Assembly: GCA_031308135.1 (NCBI GenBank) | Contig: JAHLJT010009436.1 | Location: forward strand, 124,175,366-124,239,365 | DNA: 64,000 nt | Direction: 5' to 3' | Source: Acheta domesticus | Lineage: Eukaryota > Arthropoda > Insecta > Orthoptera > Gryllidae | Part shown: one piece after another, positions 45,481 through 56,499 of the stretch | Layout of the letters: each line of letters begins with the position of its first letter | How positions within the stretch are numbered: the stretch's first letter is position 1 | Translations under genes and position numbers: made by a program | The notes under the pieces: generated by a model | Database searches by the model: none | Told to the model about the DNA's origin: nothing | The model's input: the letters and a program-made list of their open reading frames with translations, nothing else

Positions 45481-47644
45481 CTCTATCCCTCCCCTCCTCA
45501 CTCTCATCTCCCTCTCCCTTCCTTGTTTTCAAAGGAAGCTCAATTATGCCGCTTACCGTAGAACAAGCCTTCAAATTAAGCGGTCGTAGGTGCCGCGTTC
45601 TCTTTCAAGTGGACTCGTACGACCATTCCATTACGTAGGTTTGCATGATATATGGCGGGACGGGGCAGGAAAATATATTTACAGTTGTGGAACAATGGCG
45701 GTTCGCTCCCGGCAAAAACGCTCTCAGGACACAATGCAGCGGCGGAATGACGAAGAGGCCCTCCCGACTGCTCACGTTTGTGCTCTATTCTGGGAATTCC
45801 GCTCTGGATGGGAAATCTAGTTTGTATTGGATGTTGGTTTTATTTTAGAGAATGTTATGCACATGTCTTTTTGCCTTCGTTAATAGTTTCCTTTTTTTAT
45901 TTTTCCGTAGTAAATCATGGTGTTTTTCTCTTTTCTGTTGCAGGTTTGTTGAATAGTCAACCTTGGTGATTGGAAAACATTTCGCAGTGGTCTGTCCAGT
46001 GGAAGTGGTCTGTCCAGTGCAATAAGGCAACTTGGTCACGCCCACCGTTTCCACCACTATCTTAAGTACAACATATTTTTAAGGCGTTTTACACTCTCAT
46101 TCTGTGTGTGGACGCTGTTTAGGTTAAGATTACCAAAGTTTAGCTTTGTGCACTGGATAGGATAAATATCCTATCCTCTTGCTCTTTTTTTACTCTTAAA
46201 TGTACGACTACGTCGTAAATTGTCCACCGCAATATCATAAATGTCTACGTAAACTTAAGGACCTACATAAATAAGCAAGACGATTACCTCCTTGAAGATG
46301 TTTCTGCATTTTGCAAAGGAATGAAACGACCTAACATGGCAATTGTCGATCGTTTGATAAATTATGCACTTCGACACGTTTGCAGTTTGTTTGCACATGG
46401 AAAAGCTGTTCGTCACTTTTCGCTCTATTACAGTTTTCGCTCTCTCTCTCCTTCGAGATTTATTGCCCTTCGCGGCTCTCAATAGCCCTATAGCTGATGA
46501 CTGTTGTTTATCTATTGTCTCTCGGCCGTAGCACATTCGTGGGTAACAGTCTGAATAATGTTACTTCACTCTCAATGAAAGGGAAGCCACGATGTTGTGT
46601 GGTCTTCATCAATCCTCCGCGTAATCCTTTGCTTGCTGATGGGAAGCTAATCCACGGATGGATAACTTGGCTTCAGAGTTGAAATAGAGTTAAGCCGATT
46701 CGTATGTTGGTGATTTCTTTGGGATTTTCACATCCAGTTTTTATCAGCAGTAATATTTCTCCATAAATTCATATAAGAAAGCAGGTATTGTATCAATAAT
46801 CGTAGTTCACGTCTGATAAATGAATTGGGAGATATTTTTTCTAAGCTTCATTCGTCAGTTTCTTTGATGTATGGAGAGTAATTTAAACCAACCGTCTATT
46901 GAACCTCTTTATATTTTTGGCAGTAGAAATATGTCATTGAATTAACATCAAGTTCATATCTGTTTTCTGCTATTTGTCACTCGATTTATATCCAAACTCT
47001 TACTCTCTCACTTAAAATATGTTGGGAACCACAATCATTTCAGTTTGATCTCATTTCATTACATAATAAAATTTACATAAAATTTGGAAAATACGTTGAA
47101 ATGAAATGTTTGGTAAAGTGATAAAATATAACAAGAGACAATATTAAGAATGATAAATATGTAGTCTAAACAAGAATTGATAACGAAGCATTTAAGAAAA
47201 AGAAATGACTAAAGTGCATATTCCGTCCCCCACAAAAAATCTTGGAAGATATTCATCAAATGTTTAGTTTGTTAAGTGATTGAGTAGGGCAGAAATATGG
47301 ATTCAGGAAGATATAAATGGAATGCAGGTCTTCCAAATGTGCACGTCAAAGAGAGTGAAAAAAATCTATTGAGAAGAAAGAATAAGTAATGTAGAAATGC
47401 TGAGAAGAAAAGGGGAGAGAATTGTAGAAATATATATGCTTCGAACAGAGAAGTCAAAATTTAGTTGGGTAGAAATTATATATTTTTGAAAATGATCACG
47501 GGAAATGGTAAAAGAAAAACAAATGATGGCAATAATGATGAAAATAATGATATCCACTCTACGATATTGATATAGATACAGCTAATATCGATCAAAAATA
47601 TATTGTTTTAATCTGGGATGATCATAACAATTCGACATTCCTGA
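45481..47644. other. Mixed then AT-rich interval
   Basis: A pyrimidine-rich stretch (45470-45530) and a mixed patch (45540-45800) precede AT-rich DNA. A 16-bp direct repeat AGTGGTCTGTCCAGTG occurs at 45986-46001 and 46004-46019. No gene is seen. Confidence 0.5.
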
Positions 47645-47965
47645 TCGCAGCCCCTTCGGTGCGGATAGCCGGAGCGAGCGGGGTCGAGTGGGGGCGAGCG
47701 AGGCGTCAGCTCGCGACCTATGCCGGCCCTATGGCGCGGCGCACGCCTGTTTAGATACGGCGCCCCTTGTTTGCATATCGGCCGCGCTCTATCGCCCGCG
47801 CCAAGCGCCCGGCGCCACCGCCGCAGCTAGCGGCTGCCCGCCCGCCCTCCTCTTGACGAACCCCATCCAATGGCTGTGGCCGGTGGGCGCAGCCACATTG
47901 TGGCTTTGCGTGCTTTACAGGACGTACGACGCAGCTGCACTGACACGCCGCTTGTCGGCTACCTT
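47645..47965. other. GC-rich CpG island 27
   Basis: CpG-rich sequence with GGAGCGAGCGGGGTCGAG repeats at its start and a Sox-POU-like composite (separate entry) in its centre. It ends about 50 bp before Fam-H copy 5. Confidence 0.55.
47765..47777 (+). promoter_or_regulatory. Sox-POU-like composite word CCTTGTTTGCATA
   Basis: CCTTGT (Sox-type) runs directly into TTTGCATA (POU octamer-type) within a CpG-rich island. Adjacent Sox and POU half-sites are a known composite arrangement. The match here is imperfect on the Sox side. Confidence 0.35.
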
Positions 47966-48014
47966 TATAATGTCACCCTCACACTTGAAGTTTTTAAACT
48001 CGCGTTTCGTTTTT

Positions 48015-49350
48015 ACTTTCTCGCCTTACTTCGTAAAAAAGCACATATTTTAATCGTGCACCGAATAACGGAGATTTTTCGACAGAAAACTTATTGCCGG
48101 ACCCTGGTAATGAAAAAGTTGATACATTTTGTTCGTATATACGTAGTACATTTCTTTCTCTCACACGTTTAGTAGTCAGAATTCATTTTTTGTTGTTTCT
48201 TGATACCGAAAAATCGTTGCAAAACGTCTGCCAGTACCTCCTTTGATCAACGCTAGCGCCTTAACCATTGAGACACTTTTCTGCGTAATTGACATTCCCT
48301 GATGAATCTGGTGGAACTCGAAGCCCTGCGAGTTTGAAATGGATATTTGGAAATTGATTTGCGGAGCAAACTTTTCATAAAACCTCAACTTCACTTTCAA
48401 ATGTTCTAAAAAATGTCTCCAAATTCTTTGAATAAATTATTCCTCTAAGAGCATCATTGACGGCTTAAAGAATGGCGCAGGTGTCATTTTCGTTATAATT
48501 CTGATTTTTCGAAAATTCCAAAAGTTCAAATTTTTTCGGCGTCTTCCTACTAATACAATATTAAAGATTGATTTTTCCCCTAATGAATTCTTTTCTCCAA
48601 AGACGATCTTGAAATATCGTGAATTTCGAAAATATGAGTAATTTTCCTGTAATTTTGCGTGAAATATAGACAATGTTAAAAATATTACATTGTCAAAAAC
48701 CTCTCCGAATTTTTTCTTCAAATATTCTCCTCGTATGCATCAAAGAACGGCTTAAAAGTTGATGCTTGTCCCATCTTTGGTTAACGCTATTTTCGAAAAT
48801 TGCATAAAATTAACATTGCACAAGAATATTTTCAAAACAAATTTTATCTTAAATGAAATCTTTTCTAACCAATAGGATTTGCACAGAAATTCTCACTAGA
48901 TTTTTTCAAAAGAAGTAGTCGTTTTCTCAAAATTTTTTCTTGAAATTAATGAAGTTTATAAAGAAGTTTTCTAAAAAAACTCTCCAAATTCTTTCTTCCA
49001 AAATAACAAAATTACATAAAAGTTAATATTGCAAAACATCAAATTTCAAAATGGTGATTTTTGTCTTAAATATAGTCTAAAAAATCAGATAAAAAAGCCA
49101 CTTAGATTTTTCTGAAAAAAGAACGAGTAATTTTAGCAAAAATTTCTTCTTGAAGTTAGTATAATTTATAAAAGAAACATTTTCTGAAAAACAGCTTCAA
49201 AATCTTTCTTTATATTTCTTCCACAGGTAGAAGGGACACTTAAAAGAACGGCACATGGCTTATTTTCATTGAATTCTCTGAGGTTTCGAAATTTCAACAA
49301 TTAGAAACAATAAGAGAAAGGATGTGCTGTTGTAGCCATACTGGTTTTGT
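48015..49350 (+). mobile_element. Fam-H dispersed repeat, copy 5 (long form with internal tandem units)
   Basis: This is the longest copy, about 1.3 kb. It starts ACTTTCTCGCC and continues with GATTTTTCGACAGAAAAC, TGCCGGACCCTGGTAATG and TCTTGATACCGAAAAATCG. The microsatellite is lost here (AAACGTCTGCC joins nearly directly to ACGCTAGCG). After TTTGAAATGGATATTTGG come four degenerate tandem units that each begin near CTAAAAAA(A/T)...CTCC(A/G)AATT(C/T)TTT, at about 48406, 48693, 48971 and 49193. It ends AAGAGAAAGGATGTGCTGTTG, as in copy 1. No reverse-transcriptase or transposase frame is visible. Confidence 0.75.
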
Positions 49351-51784
49351 TAGGGCCATTGAATGTGTTTATTCAAAAACTGCTGGTAAGATTTTATCGC
49401 TTTATCAACTCTACTGTGATCGAACATATTAAGTCTTGGTCAGTCATTAAGGAATAATAAATGAAGTATGTGCAGAAATAAATAAAAACTAGCCTTTGAG
49501 TTTATTTGTGTTTTGATTAATTGAACATCATTTCTTATGAATTATTATAGATCTCCTGTCACCTACTGAATTCATTGAATCGTTGAAGAACTGCCCTTAA
49601 ATGAAGAATATTTCCTCATTTAAAATTAAATAAAATTATTACAAACTAGACTCGATTGTCACACGTTATTCATTGTTTAATGTTATTTGTCAGTATGTAT
49701 TAGCGTCATATAGTAAGACTGTGGATGAGGCGAGTTTTTTTAAACAGTTGGCTGCATATAAATAATCGTCCACAGTAAAATAACTTATTTCATACTAAAT
49801 TCACATCTTACATTCAAGCATACATTTTTCGAGGAATCTTACCTCATCTTCAGTGCTCCCTGTCAGATACATAAAGGAAAACATAAATGGATATACAGAA
49901 TAATTACTGTAAATACAAAGGATAAAATTAATACAGTTAAATAAAATAAAATAATATAATATACTTACCCAAGGAAGGTGGTTCAAACATGGTTGTTAAG
50001 TATAGCTTTTAAAAATGACACTAATATTATTTGTAGTAGTGGATAGGTCGTGTAGTAGATAAACTATTTACTATTACTTCAATCTGAACCTCATGGCATA
50101 TCTGTAACATGTTTACATGTTAGATTGTACCTGGTGATATTGACGGAACCTAGAGTAACTGCAAACTCCCCGGTTCGTTTATCTACGGTAAACACCGCAA
50201 ACATACCTGTTACTATATGCCATATTATCTTTGTGTGTCCAGAGGCATTTATGCTGTGTGCACATGCAGTCGTAACCAGCTAACAACTTTCCTTGCCCGC
50301 GAAAGATATAAATCACGAGCCACGACGGGATTTGAGCACGCATTTATCAATAAAAGAGATTGTGAGTGATAAATTAACAGTTTCCAACACATTTATTTTG
50401 TACAGCTTCTTGATCCGTATTGAAAATAGTTTTGAGCGGTTTTGTGAGAATAGAAATCAGTTAATACACCGTCGATTTAACTACGCTGTCATGGTGAATG
50501 AAATTGGCGTCCAAATATAATAGATAGTTTGATTTTCTATTAAATTTAAGATACTGTAATAGCTATGTGTAATTAATAAACTATATGGAGTCCGATATTT
50601 TTTCACAAAACATCTGTAATTATTATAATTATAATTTGAATAATTATTATATTTACTTGATAATATATTCCTTTAGATAGTTTGCTCAGAAATCAGTATT
50701 GTACTACTTACCTACAAACTACATTTTTATGTGCGCCAGAGTATCGTAAGAAGAAGGCGTTGCTACGCGATGGCCTCTTTTGGAAGGTTTATCGTAACAC
50801 ATTGAAAACATTGTTGTCATACTTGCCAAGTCATCACTCATTAAATGAATTGCTTGTCACGAGATGCTTAAACCATAATGTAGTGTATTTTGAAAGATTT
50901 TGGCATTGTTTAGTTGCAGCAGTATTAGTTTGTTTTTTGTGTTGCAATAAAATGTCGCATTCCTAAGTAACGTACCGTCGTAAGGCAGATGATCCTTAAT
51001 ATAGGCTGACATCTTTATATAAGCGTATGATCTAATAAGATATTACTTTATTTTTGTACAAATTTGGTTCTGTCCTCAAGAATTCGAAGAACTATGTTGG
51101 TATCCACTTCAGTATCAAATATACTTGTAAAGATAGAAGTACTCTAAATTCTATATGCTGTGCTTCCAGTTTTCCAAATCCGTTGTCTCTAATCAGCGGT
51201 AAGAGTCGAAAGGGTGTCAGAGATATCGCAACTATCACAGAATTCATCCTTCTCATCTTTGCCCTTAATCGACCCATCCCCTCAGATATCGACAGAAACC
51301 TCATCGTAACAACCATACACATCGGTGCCAATGTTGCATAGAAAATATGTGCTATCCTGTTGTGTTATCCTATGTTATCCTGTTGTGTCCATGTAGACTT
51401 CAGGACATGCGTATTTGAATAGGGAATAATTATTTAAAAAAAAAGAGGTCAGATAATTGTTTGGGAAGCAGTCACGCACATTGTTACCCATTGATTTTTC
51501 GCGTTGCTCATTAATCATTTGAGTTATGTAGTCCAAAAAGCCCTTCAGCCTAAAGCCAATAATGCATTGGAATACGTCTCCTTATAACAAGAATTTGATC
51601 TTATTAAGGACAGAATTGTCAGCATAAGTGCGCCAAACGACCCTTTCGCCTTTAAGAAAAAAATTGAGCACAACTGGCAATAGGTGAGATTTAGCTCATG
51701 GAACTAATTCTCCGTGGGCGACACAAGTAAACAGAGTTGCGCCATTTAGGTTCATCATTAACTCGCCTGTCTTTGCCCTAAACG
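49351..51784. other. Long AT-rich interval, no gene seen
   Basis: This is AT-rich unique sequence. A 13-bp direct repeat TATCCTGTTGTGT occurs at 51353-51365 and 51376-51388. Frames of 61-95 codons have no recognisable motif. Confidence 0.5.
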
Positions 51785-52335
51785 TGCACCTCCGCCATCG
51801 CCATCACTGCACCTGTCGCCTCTGGCGTCGTGTCGTCCGGCCCGGGGCCGCAGCGTGGCCGCTGTTTACCGGCGCCGGAAGGGGGTCAGGCGGGCGCTTA
51901 TCGGAGCGTGCAGGCGCCGCGCGCGGGCGTCGCCACCGATAGCCGCCCCACGCCTATCACGCGGGCGGAGGCGCCTCGCCGTGCCAGGCGCGTGGCTGCC
52001 CGCGCCCGCGCCTGCGCCCCTGTCACTACCATCGCTTTCACCCCCGTGCCCGCCCTCGCCACCGCCCCCACTTCCACCTTCGCCTCCGTCCCCGCCTCCA
52101 CCCACACTTCCATTACCGCTACCGCCCCCCGCGGTCATCGTCTCCGCCCCCGCCTCTACCCTCGCCTCCAGCCACACTTCACCACTGCCTCCACACCCGC
52201 CTCGGTTACCGCCCCGCCCCCACCTCTGCCATGGCCCCATCTCGTCACCGCCACCGTCCCTGCTCCCATCTTCTTGGCCGCACCTTTTCTAGTCCCACCC
52301 TCTCTCCAACTCAGCCCAGCGGCTTCCAATTGTCT
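51785..52335. other. GC-rich island 28 with C-rich degenerate repeats
   Basis: A CpG-rich first half (51830-51985) is followed by 0.3 kb of C-rich, purine-poor DNA with degenerate CGCCTCC(A/G)CC units. For example, CGCCTCCACCCACACTTCC (52093-52111) and CGCCTCCAGCCACACTTC (52163-52180) are near-identical. The proline/threonine/alanine-rich frame of 208 codons (51830-52456) is low-complexity and overlaps open antisense frames, so it is not called a gene. Confidence 0.55.
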
Positions 52336-53484
52336 CACTTTCCCTTTAAGCTGTGATTATTCCTATCCGAGGACAAATTGGTCTCTTGACAACGATTTTC
52401 GGTCACATACGATTTTTTTGGCAATTTATGATAGGAAACTTGTGTCATGGAGATAGGGAATGAAGTCATTAGACCGTGACAACTGAGGGTAACTGTCCCT
52501 CTGATAGGCATTCTCAGGTTTCGTGTTTCGAAGTATTTCACGTGAAGGACCGTGATAGTAAAATTATGACTTCAAAGTTGTATCTGCTGTTGTGATATTC
52601 CTAGGTAAAAGGAAAATTACGCAATCTTCTCATGGCTTTTTAAGCACATAATTATATTGAAATAAAAAAAAGTGTATGGATTTTGCATTCTATAATCGTG
52701 TCTTGAAATTATATGTCAGAACTTGCAATATGTACATTAAAGATTACTAGATAAGAAAATGCCATTGAAAATGCGTTGAAGGCAAGGAAAATATTAATTT
52801 AGAATACCCGTAAGAAATAATTCCGTTGAAATACAACTTGCTCAAATTTAATATCTTTTATTCTGATTTCGATAGCATGATTTCACGAAGCAAGTTGTTT
52901 ATTGAGCTTATATTTTTACCAAATGTCATTGCGGAAATAAACGTACCTGGTGATAGCAATCATTACCAAGTGAAGGGGTATTTAATGTTTTGTGTAATTA
53001 GATAATATTGGTTTACGATTTTTGTAGTGTTTGCCTTCTTTTGTATTTTATACGTTGTCACATGTGTTTGCGATCATTTGGATTCTGTTGTTTGGTCAGA
53101 ATATGATAACTCCAAAATCCTTTTCGAAATATTCGCATTTATAGTTTCATTGTCATTTTAGAAATCAGAAATAAAGCATTTATACAAATATAAATGAAAA
53201 TCTGATACGTTGGCGTGTCACGTTCTAACCAAAACTAAAACAAAAAGTTGTCAGAAGGTTTAGACCAAAACTGTAGAAAATACTGTTACGAGTATGTTAT
53301 TAAAAAAATCGACTGTAGCAAACGAAAAATGAATGTTTTTAATATAAACTAATGGTTTTAGCTCAAAAAGTCATTATTTTTTAGATATCATGTTCTGACC
53401 AAACCCCACAGAATTTTGGACACTAGGTATCGTCGTAAAAACGGATGCGCAGTTTCGTAAATAATCGTTGACAGGATAATGAAG
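52336..53484. other. AT-rich interval, no gene seen
   Basis: This is AT-rich unique sequence. I see nothing. Confidence 0.5.
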
Positions 53485-53535
53485 CTGTCTTCTGGGAAGC
53501 GATGACGGTGCCTGCCGGTGCAGGTGAGCCGGGGG

Positions 53536-53548
53536 CCGCCCCCTGGCG
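53536..53548 (-). promoter_or_regulatory. CTCF-like word CGCCAGGGGGCGG
   Basis: On the minus strand CGCCAGGGGGCGG contains AGGGGGCGG, which fits AGRKGGCRS, with SY also matched upstream. The GC-rich background lowers its weight. Confidence 0.3.
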
Positions 53549-53910
53549 AACGTGGTGCGTAGTTGGCTGCGCCTGGCGCCGCCCTTTCCTTCCCCGAAAG
53601 CGCCGGCGATAAGCGCCTCGCTTTCCATCCGCGCCCGTTTTTATGAATGGCGATAACGACGCGCGATATCGCACCTGCCGCTCCGCCCGCTGGAAAGTTC
53701 CGTGGGCGGGCCGCCTCCGCTGCCTTGAGGCGGTCGGGGTGGCGCACCGAGGTGTGGAGCGGGGTAGAATGGGACAGAGCGCGGAGGTTTAGGGCGGGAT
53801 GTGGCGGTGTGCGGGCGCAGCGGTGCGGGGGCAAGGATGAGGATGCGGGAAAGAGCGGGGCAAGGCGGGTCAGAGTAGTGCCAGGCGAAACGGAATGGAG
53901 CGTGGCAGAG

Positions 53911-53957
53911 CGGGCCGAGGCGGGCCGGGGCGGGCCGGGGCGGGCCGAGGCGGGCCG
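53911..53957. repeat. 10-bp tandem, unit CGGGCCGRGG
   Basis: Nearly five consecutive units of CGGGCCGAGG or CGGGCCGGGG. The regular G-runs could form G-quadruplex-type structures on the plus strand (inference). Confidence 0.85.
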
Positions 53958-54110
53958 CAGCAGGATGAGGTAGTACCGGGCAGAGGAAGGCGACGCGAAT
54001 AGTTCTCGCGAAAGCCTCAGCGCCCGCTGGTCTATGATTGGCATTCCCGTTCCGCAACATGGTGGCTCGTTTCGCTCTGCATTATTGGTTTCAGTTTCGC
54101 CTTTCGTTCG

Positions 54111-55355
54111 CGTTCGCTTGAGGAGAAACTGCTTTGGCGGCTTGCACGTGCGTGTTAGTATCAACGCCTCCGTTACTTCGGTTACGTAGGAATTTTACTT
54201 CGTTTTGTTTATAAGGAGGCTTACCGCTTTTGTTTATAAGGATCCTACCGCTTGCAACGAATCCATCGCAATGGTCTCGATGGCAGTGAAGCAGGCATTT
54301 TCTCCGCATACTAATAAATGGCGAAAGTTCCTTTTTTCTTTATTGTGTGGTTGGTTAGTTATTGTTTTGAATTTTAATTTGGGTTGCATGGTTGTATTGT
54401 CCTGCAGAAAACTGAAGTCACATTAAATTCAAGAGACAGTTTTTTGATCGTTATCAGGAAATATATGATGTGACCTTTGTTTATTAACTAGCCCAATAGA
54501 AGGAATGCTGACGAAGAGACATGATGTACAGGAGAAATCAACAGCTCTTTGTTCTCAGTTGTTCAACATGACCTGATACCTAGGCAGGTGACGGATGCTA
54601 AGTGGTGTAGCCTTGCAGAGACACTTTACAACCGTAGACAAATAATGTGAGGTTACCTCTTCAGCGAATAAGACATCGTGAGCGTAGGTAAAGCAACATA
54701 TGAAAAATACCGGACTTGACAAGAACGTGGTGTATAACATTCACACAATGTTTAGTATTCACATCAGTGTAAATGTTTTTACACAAAATTTGTAAATAAA
54801 TATTATGATTGTACTTGTAGTATGTCCTGCAGAAAATGTGAAAGATATAAAATAGAGAAAAGATAATGAAGATATTTTACTTTCTTTCAAAATTGGAAAT
54901 GAGATTAAGATTTATTATAACTAGAAAGAAACATTGCCATGGATCATCAAGGTAATTACCATATGGTTACATTTTGAAACTACGTAGGGGAAAAATATTC
55001 ACGAACACCGGGAAAAACATACCGTTCTCATTTTCTTAATTGAATGTACATGCATGTGTGCCTTATAGTGTAAATTAAGGTTATCTCTAAATCACTACTC
55101 ATTAGTTTCTGTGAAAAATTATCAAATATTCATGTCCAGAGCTTTATATTCAGGCAGCAGTTAATGAGCTTGCTGCTCCCTATCTGCGAGAAATCAATTT
55201 TCAGGCCAATTTCATTTTTTGCCCTGTGCTGATAGGACATTCAATGCGCAGTGTTACATCAAAATGACTGCGCAAGCTCAATTGAAAAATCCCGAGATGA
55301 AAAGGCTGAGTTTCCAATACACTGTCATGTATGAGGCCGCAGTATTACGTTAGTT
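54111..55355. other. AT-rich interval, no gene seen
   Basis: This is AT-rich unique sequence with a direct repeat of GTTTATAAGGA (about 54207-54217 and 54232-54242). No gene is seen. Confidence 0.5.
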
Positions 55356-55985
55356 TCAGTTGGCGGGACGCAGAATACCCTATTGTGGAGTATAACTCGC
55401 TCTACGTTGTCCTCTCGAAATTTTCGTACAACCGGTTTACAAGCGGGAACGGCGGGACAAGTCTGTAAATCCACCAGGGACAGGCGGTCCCGGATGCCCT
55501 TTTGTTCCCGTGGCCGCGCGCGCGCCGCGAGCCGCGAGCCGCTCGATTGTCCAACCTCAGCGGCACGGCGCGGGGCAGCGCGGGACGGCGGCCATCGCCA
55601 CGGACCCACCGCCACCCGCCCACCCGCGCACGCACCCGTGCACGGGAGTGCGCTCGCCGCTCGCGCTGCCATCTGTCGGCCGCGGGAGCCACGCCCGGCG
55701 CTCCGTGGCCTTGGCCCAGACCCTGGCCTTGGGACGCGGAGCCGCGGGCGCGGGCGGGGGCGCGGGCGGGGACGACGCGGGCGGCCGCCACCGCTTCGCG
55801 CCAGTTCGCGAGATTTCGCGAGTGTGCGCTGTTGCCACGCCTAGGACCCACCTCTGCGCTCGGGAGGCGTCAAAATGCCGGGCGATCAGAACGGCGCTGT
55901 AATGGCTTCCAACGACGCCCTCCGGGCACAGACCAATCTGCGCCGTAACGAAAGTCTTTCGAGGTCGCCGCGCTGTCAAAGGAAA
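55356..55985. other. GC-rich CpG island 30
   Basis: A moderately GC-rich shoulder with a Grainyhead-like site passes into a very CpG-dense core (55510-55810) with CGCGGGCGCGGGCGGGGG-type runs at 55745-55775. Five or more frames of 115-153 codons are open across both strands and are compositional. Confidence 0.6.
55430..55438 (+). promoter_or_regulatory. Grainyhead-like site AACCGGTTT
   Basis: ACAACCGGTTTACA contains the palindrome AACCGGTT, the consensus of Grainyhead/CP2-type factors. Assigned by motif only. Confidence 0.4.
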
Positions 55986-56400
55986 GAGATCGATATATAC
56001 TAAAACCCATTAGTTATTTCCCAGTATGGAGATGAATTCATTCTAGTACATCCTGAATTCTAATGCACCATCATACTAAAAGCTTGTGAGTGAAGCGGCG
56101 ATGTATTTTTGCACTTGCGGAGTTTCTAATGAAAGCTTTTGCATCGCCTTACATTTTGCACTTACGGACTGAGATATAGATGAAGTTTGTTCGCGTAAAT
56201 TTTGATAACTTTTTAAATATACTTATCTTTTTTTGGTTCTTTTGTGGTAAGGACAAAATGTTTTTAATTCAGTTGGTTGTCGTTTTTAGATCAATATTAG
56301 TGTTCGTCCTTGAGACGAATATTGATTTCTTAACTAGTTTTCAGTTGAAATAGATTGACTTTACGGAAAAATTTACTTTCTTATACATTTCACAGTCATA
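55986..56400. other. AT-rich interval
   Basis: This is AT-rich, with a bulged dyad at 56291-56324 (ATCAATATT...GAATATTGAT). Nothing else is seen. Confidence 0.45.
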
Positions 56401-56499
56401 AATTACAGTGTAAAAAATCCGCCGTTTTTTCGGCAGCATTAAATAACTTTCCTTATACTACGTATATTACTCCGTATATACGTACGTATACGGGAAAGT
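56401..56499 (-). mobile_element. Fam-H dispersed repeat, copy 6 (head fragment, minus)
   Basis: The head palindrome ACTTTCC...GGGAAAGT spans 56446-56499 with TATAC/GTATA-rich arms. On the minus strand it continues TTTAATGCTGCCGAAAAAAC and GGCGGATTTTTTACAC before similarity is lost. It matches the first ~95 bp of the other copies. Confidence 0.65.

Larger units (their letters stand above)
53485..54110. other. GC-rich island 29, strongly G-biased on the plus strand
   Basis: A CpG- and GC-rich opening (to 53720) is followed by about 280 bp with marked G excess on the plus strand (GGNGG, GCGGG and GCGGGATG words) that includes a 10-bp tandem. The 258-codon minus frame (53388-54164) is an arginine/proline/alanine/serine-rich product of this repeat and is not called. 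Confidence 0.55.

Noticed and set aside
51830..52456. 208-codon proline/threonine-rich open frame (+)
   Set aside because: It is encoded by degenerate CGCCTCC repeats and has no domain. Frames of 124-145 codons are open in the same place.
53966..53975. TGAGGTAGTA, identical to the first 10 nt of let-7
   Set aside because: The match stops at position 11, the flanks are the tail of a GC tandem, and no complementary arm for a precursor hairpin is present.
53388..54164. 258-codon open frame (-), the longest in the window
   Set aside because: It is produced by G-skewed repeat DNA (repeated ARPGPPRPA-like units), and other frames are open too. There is no recognisable protein family.
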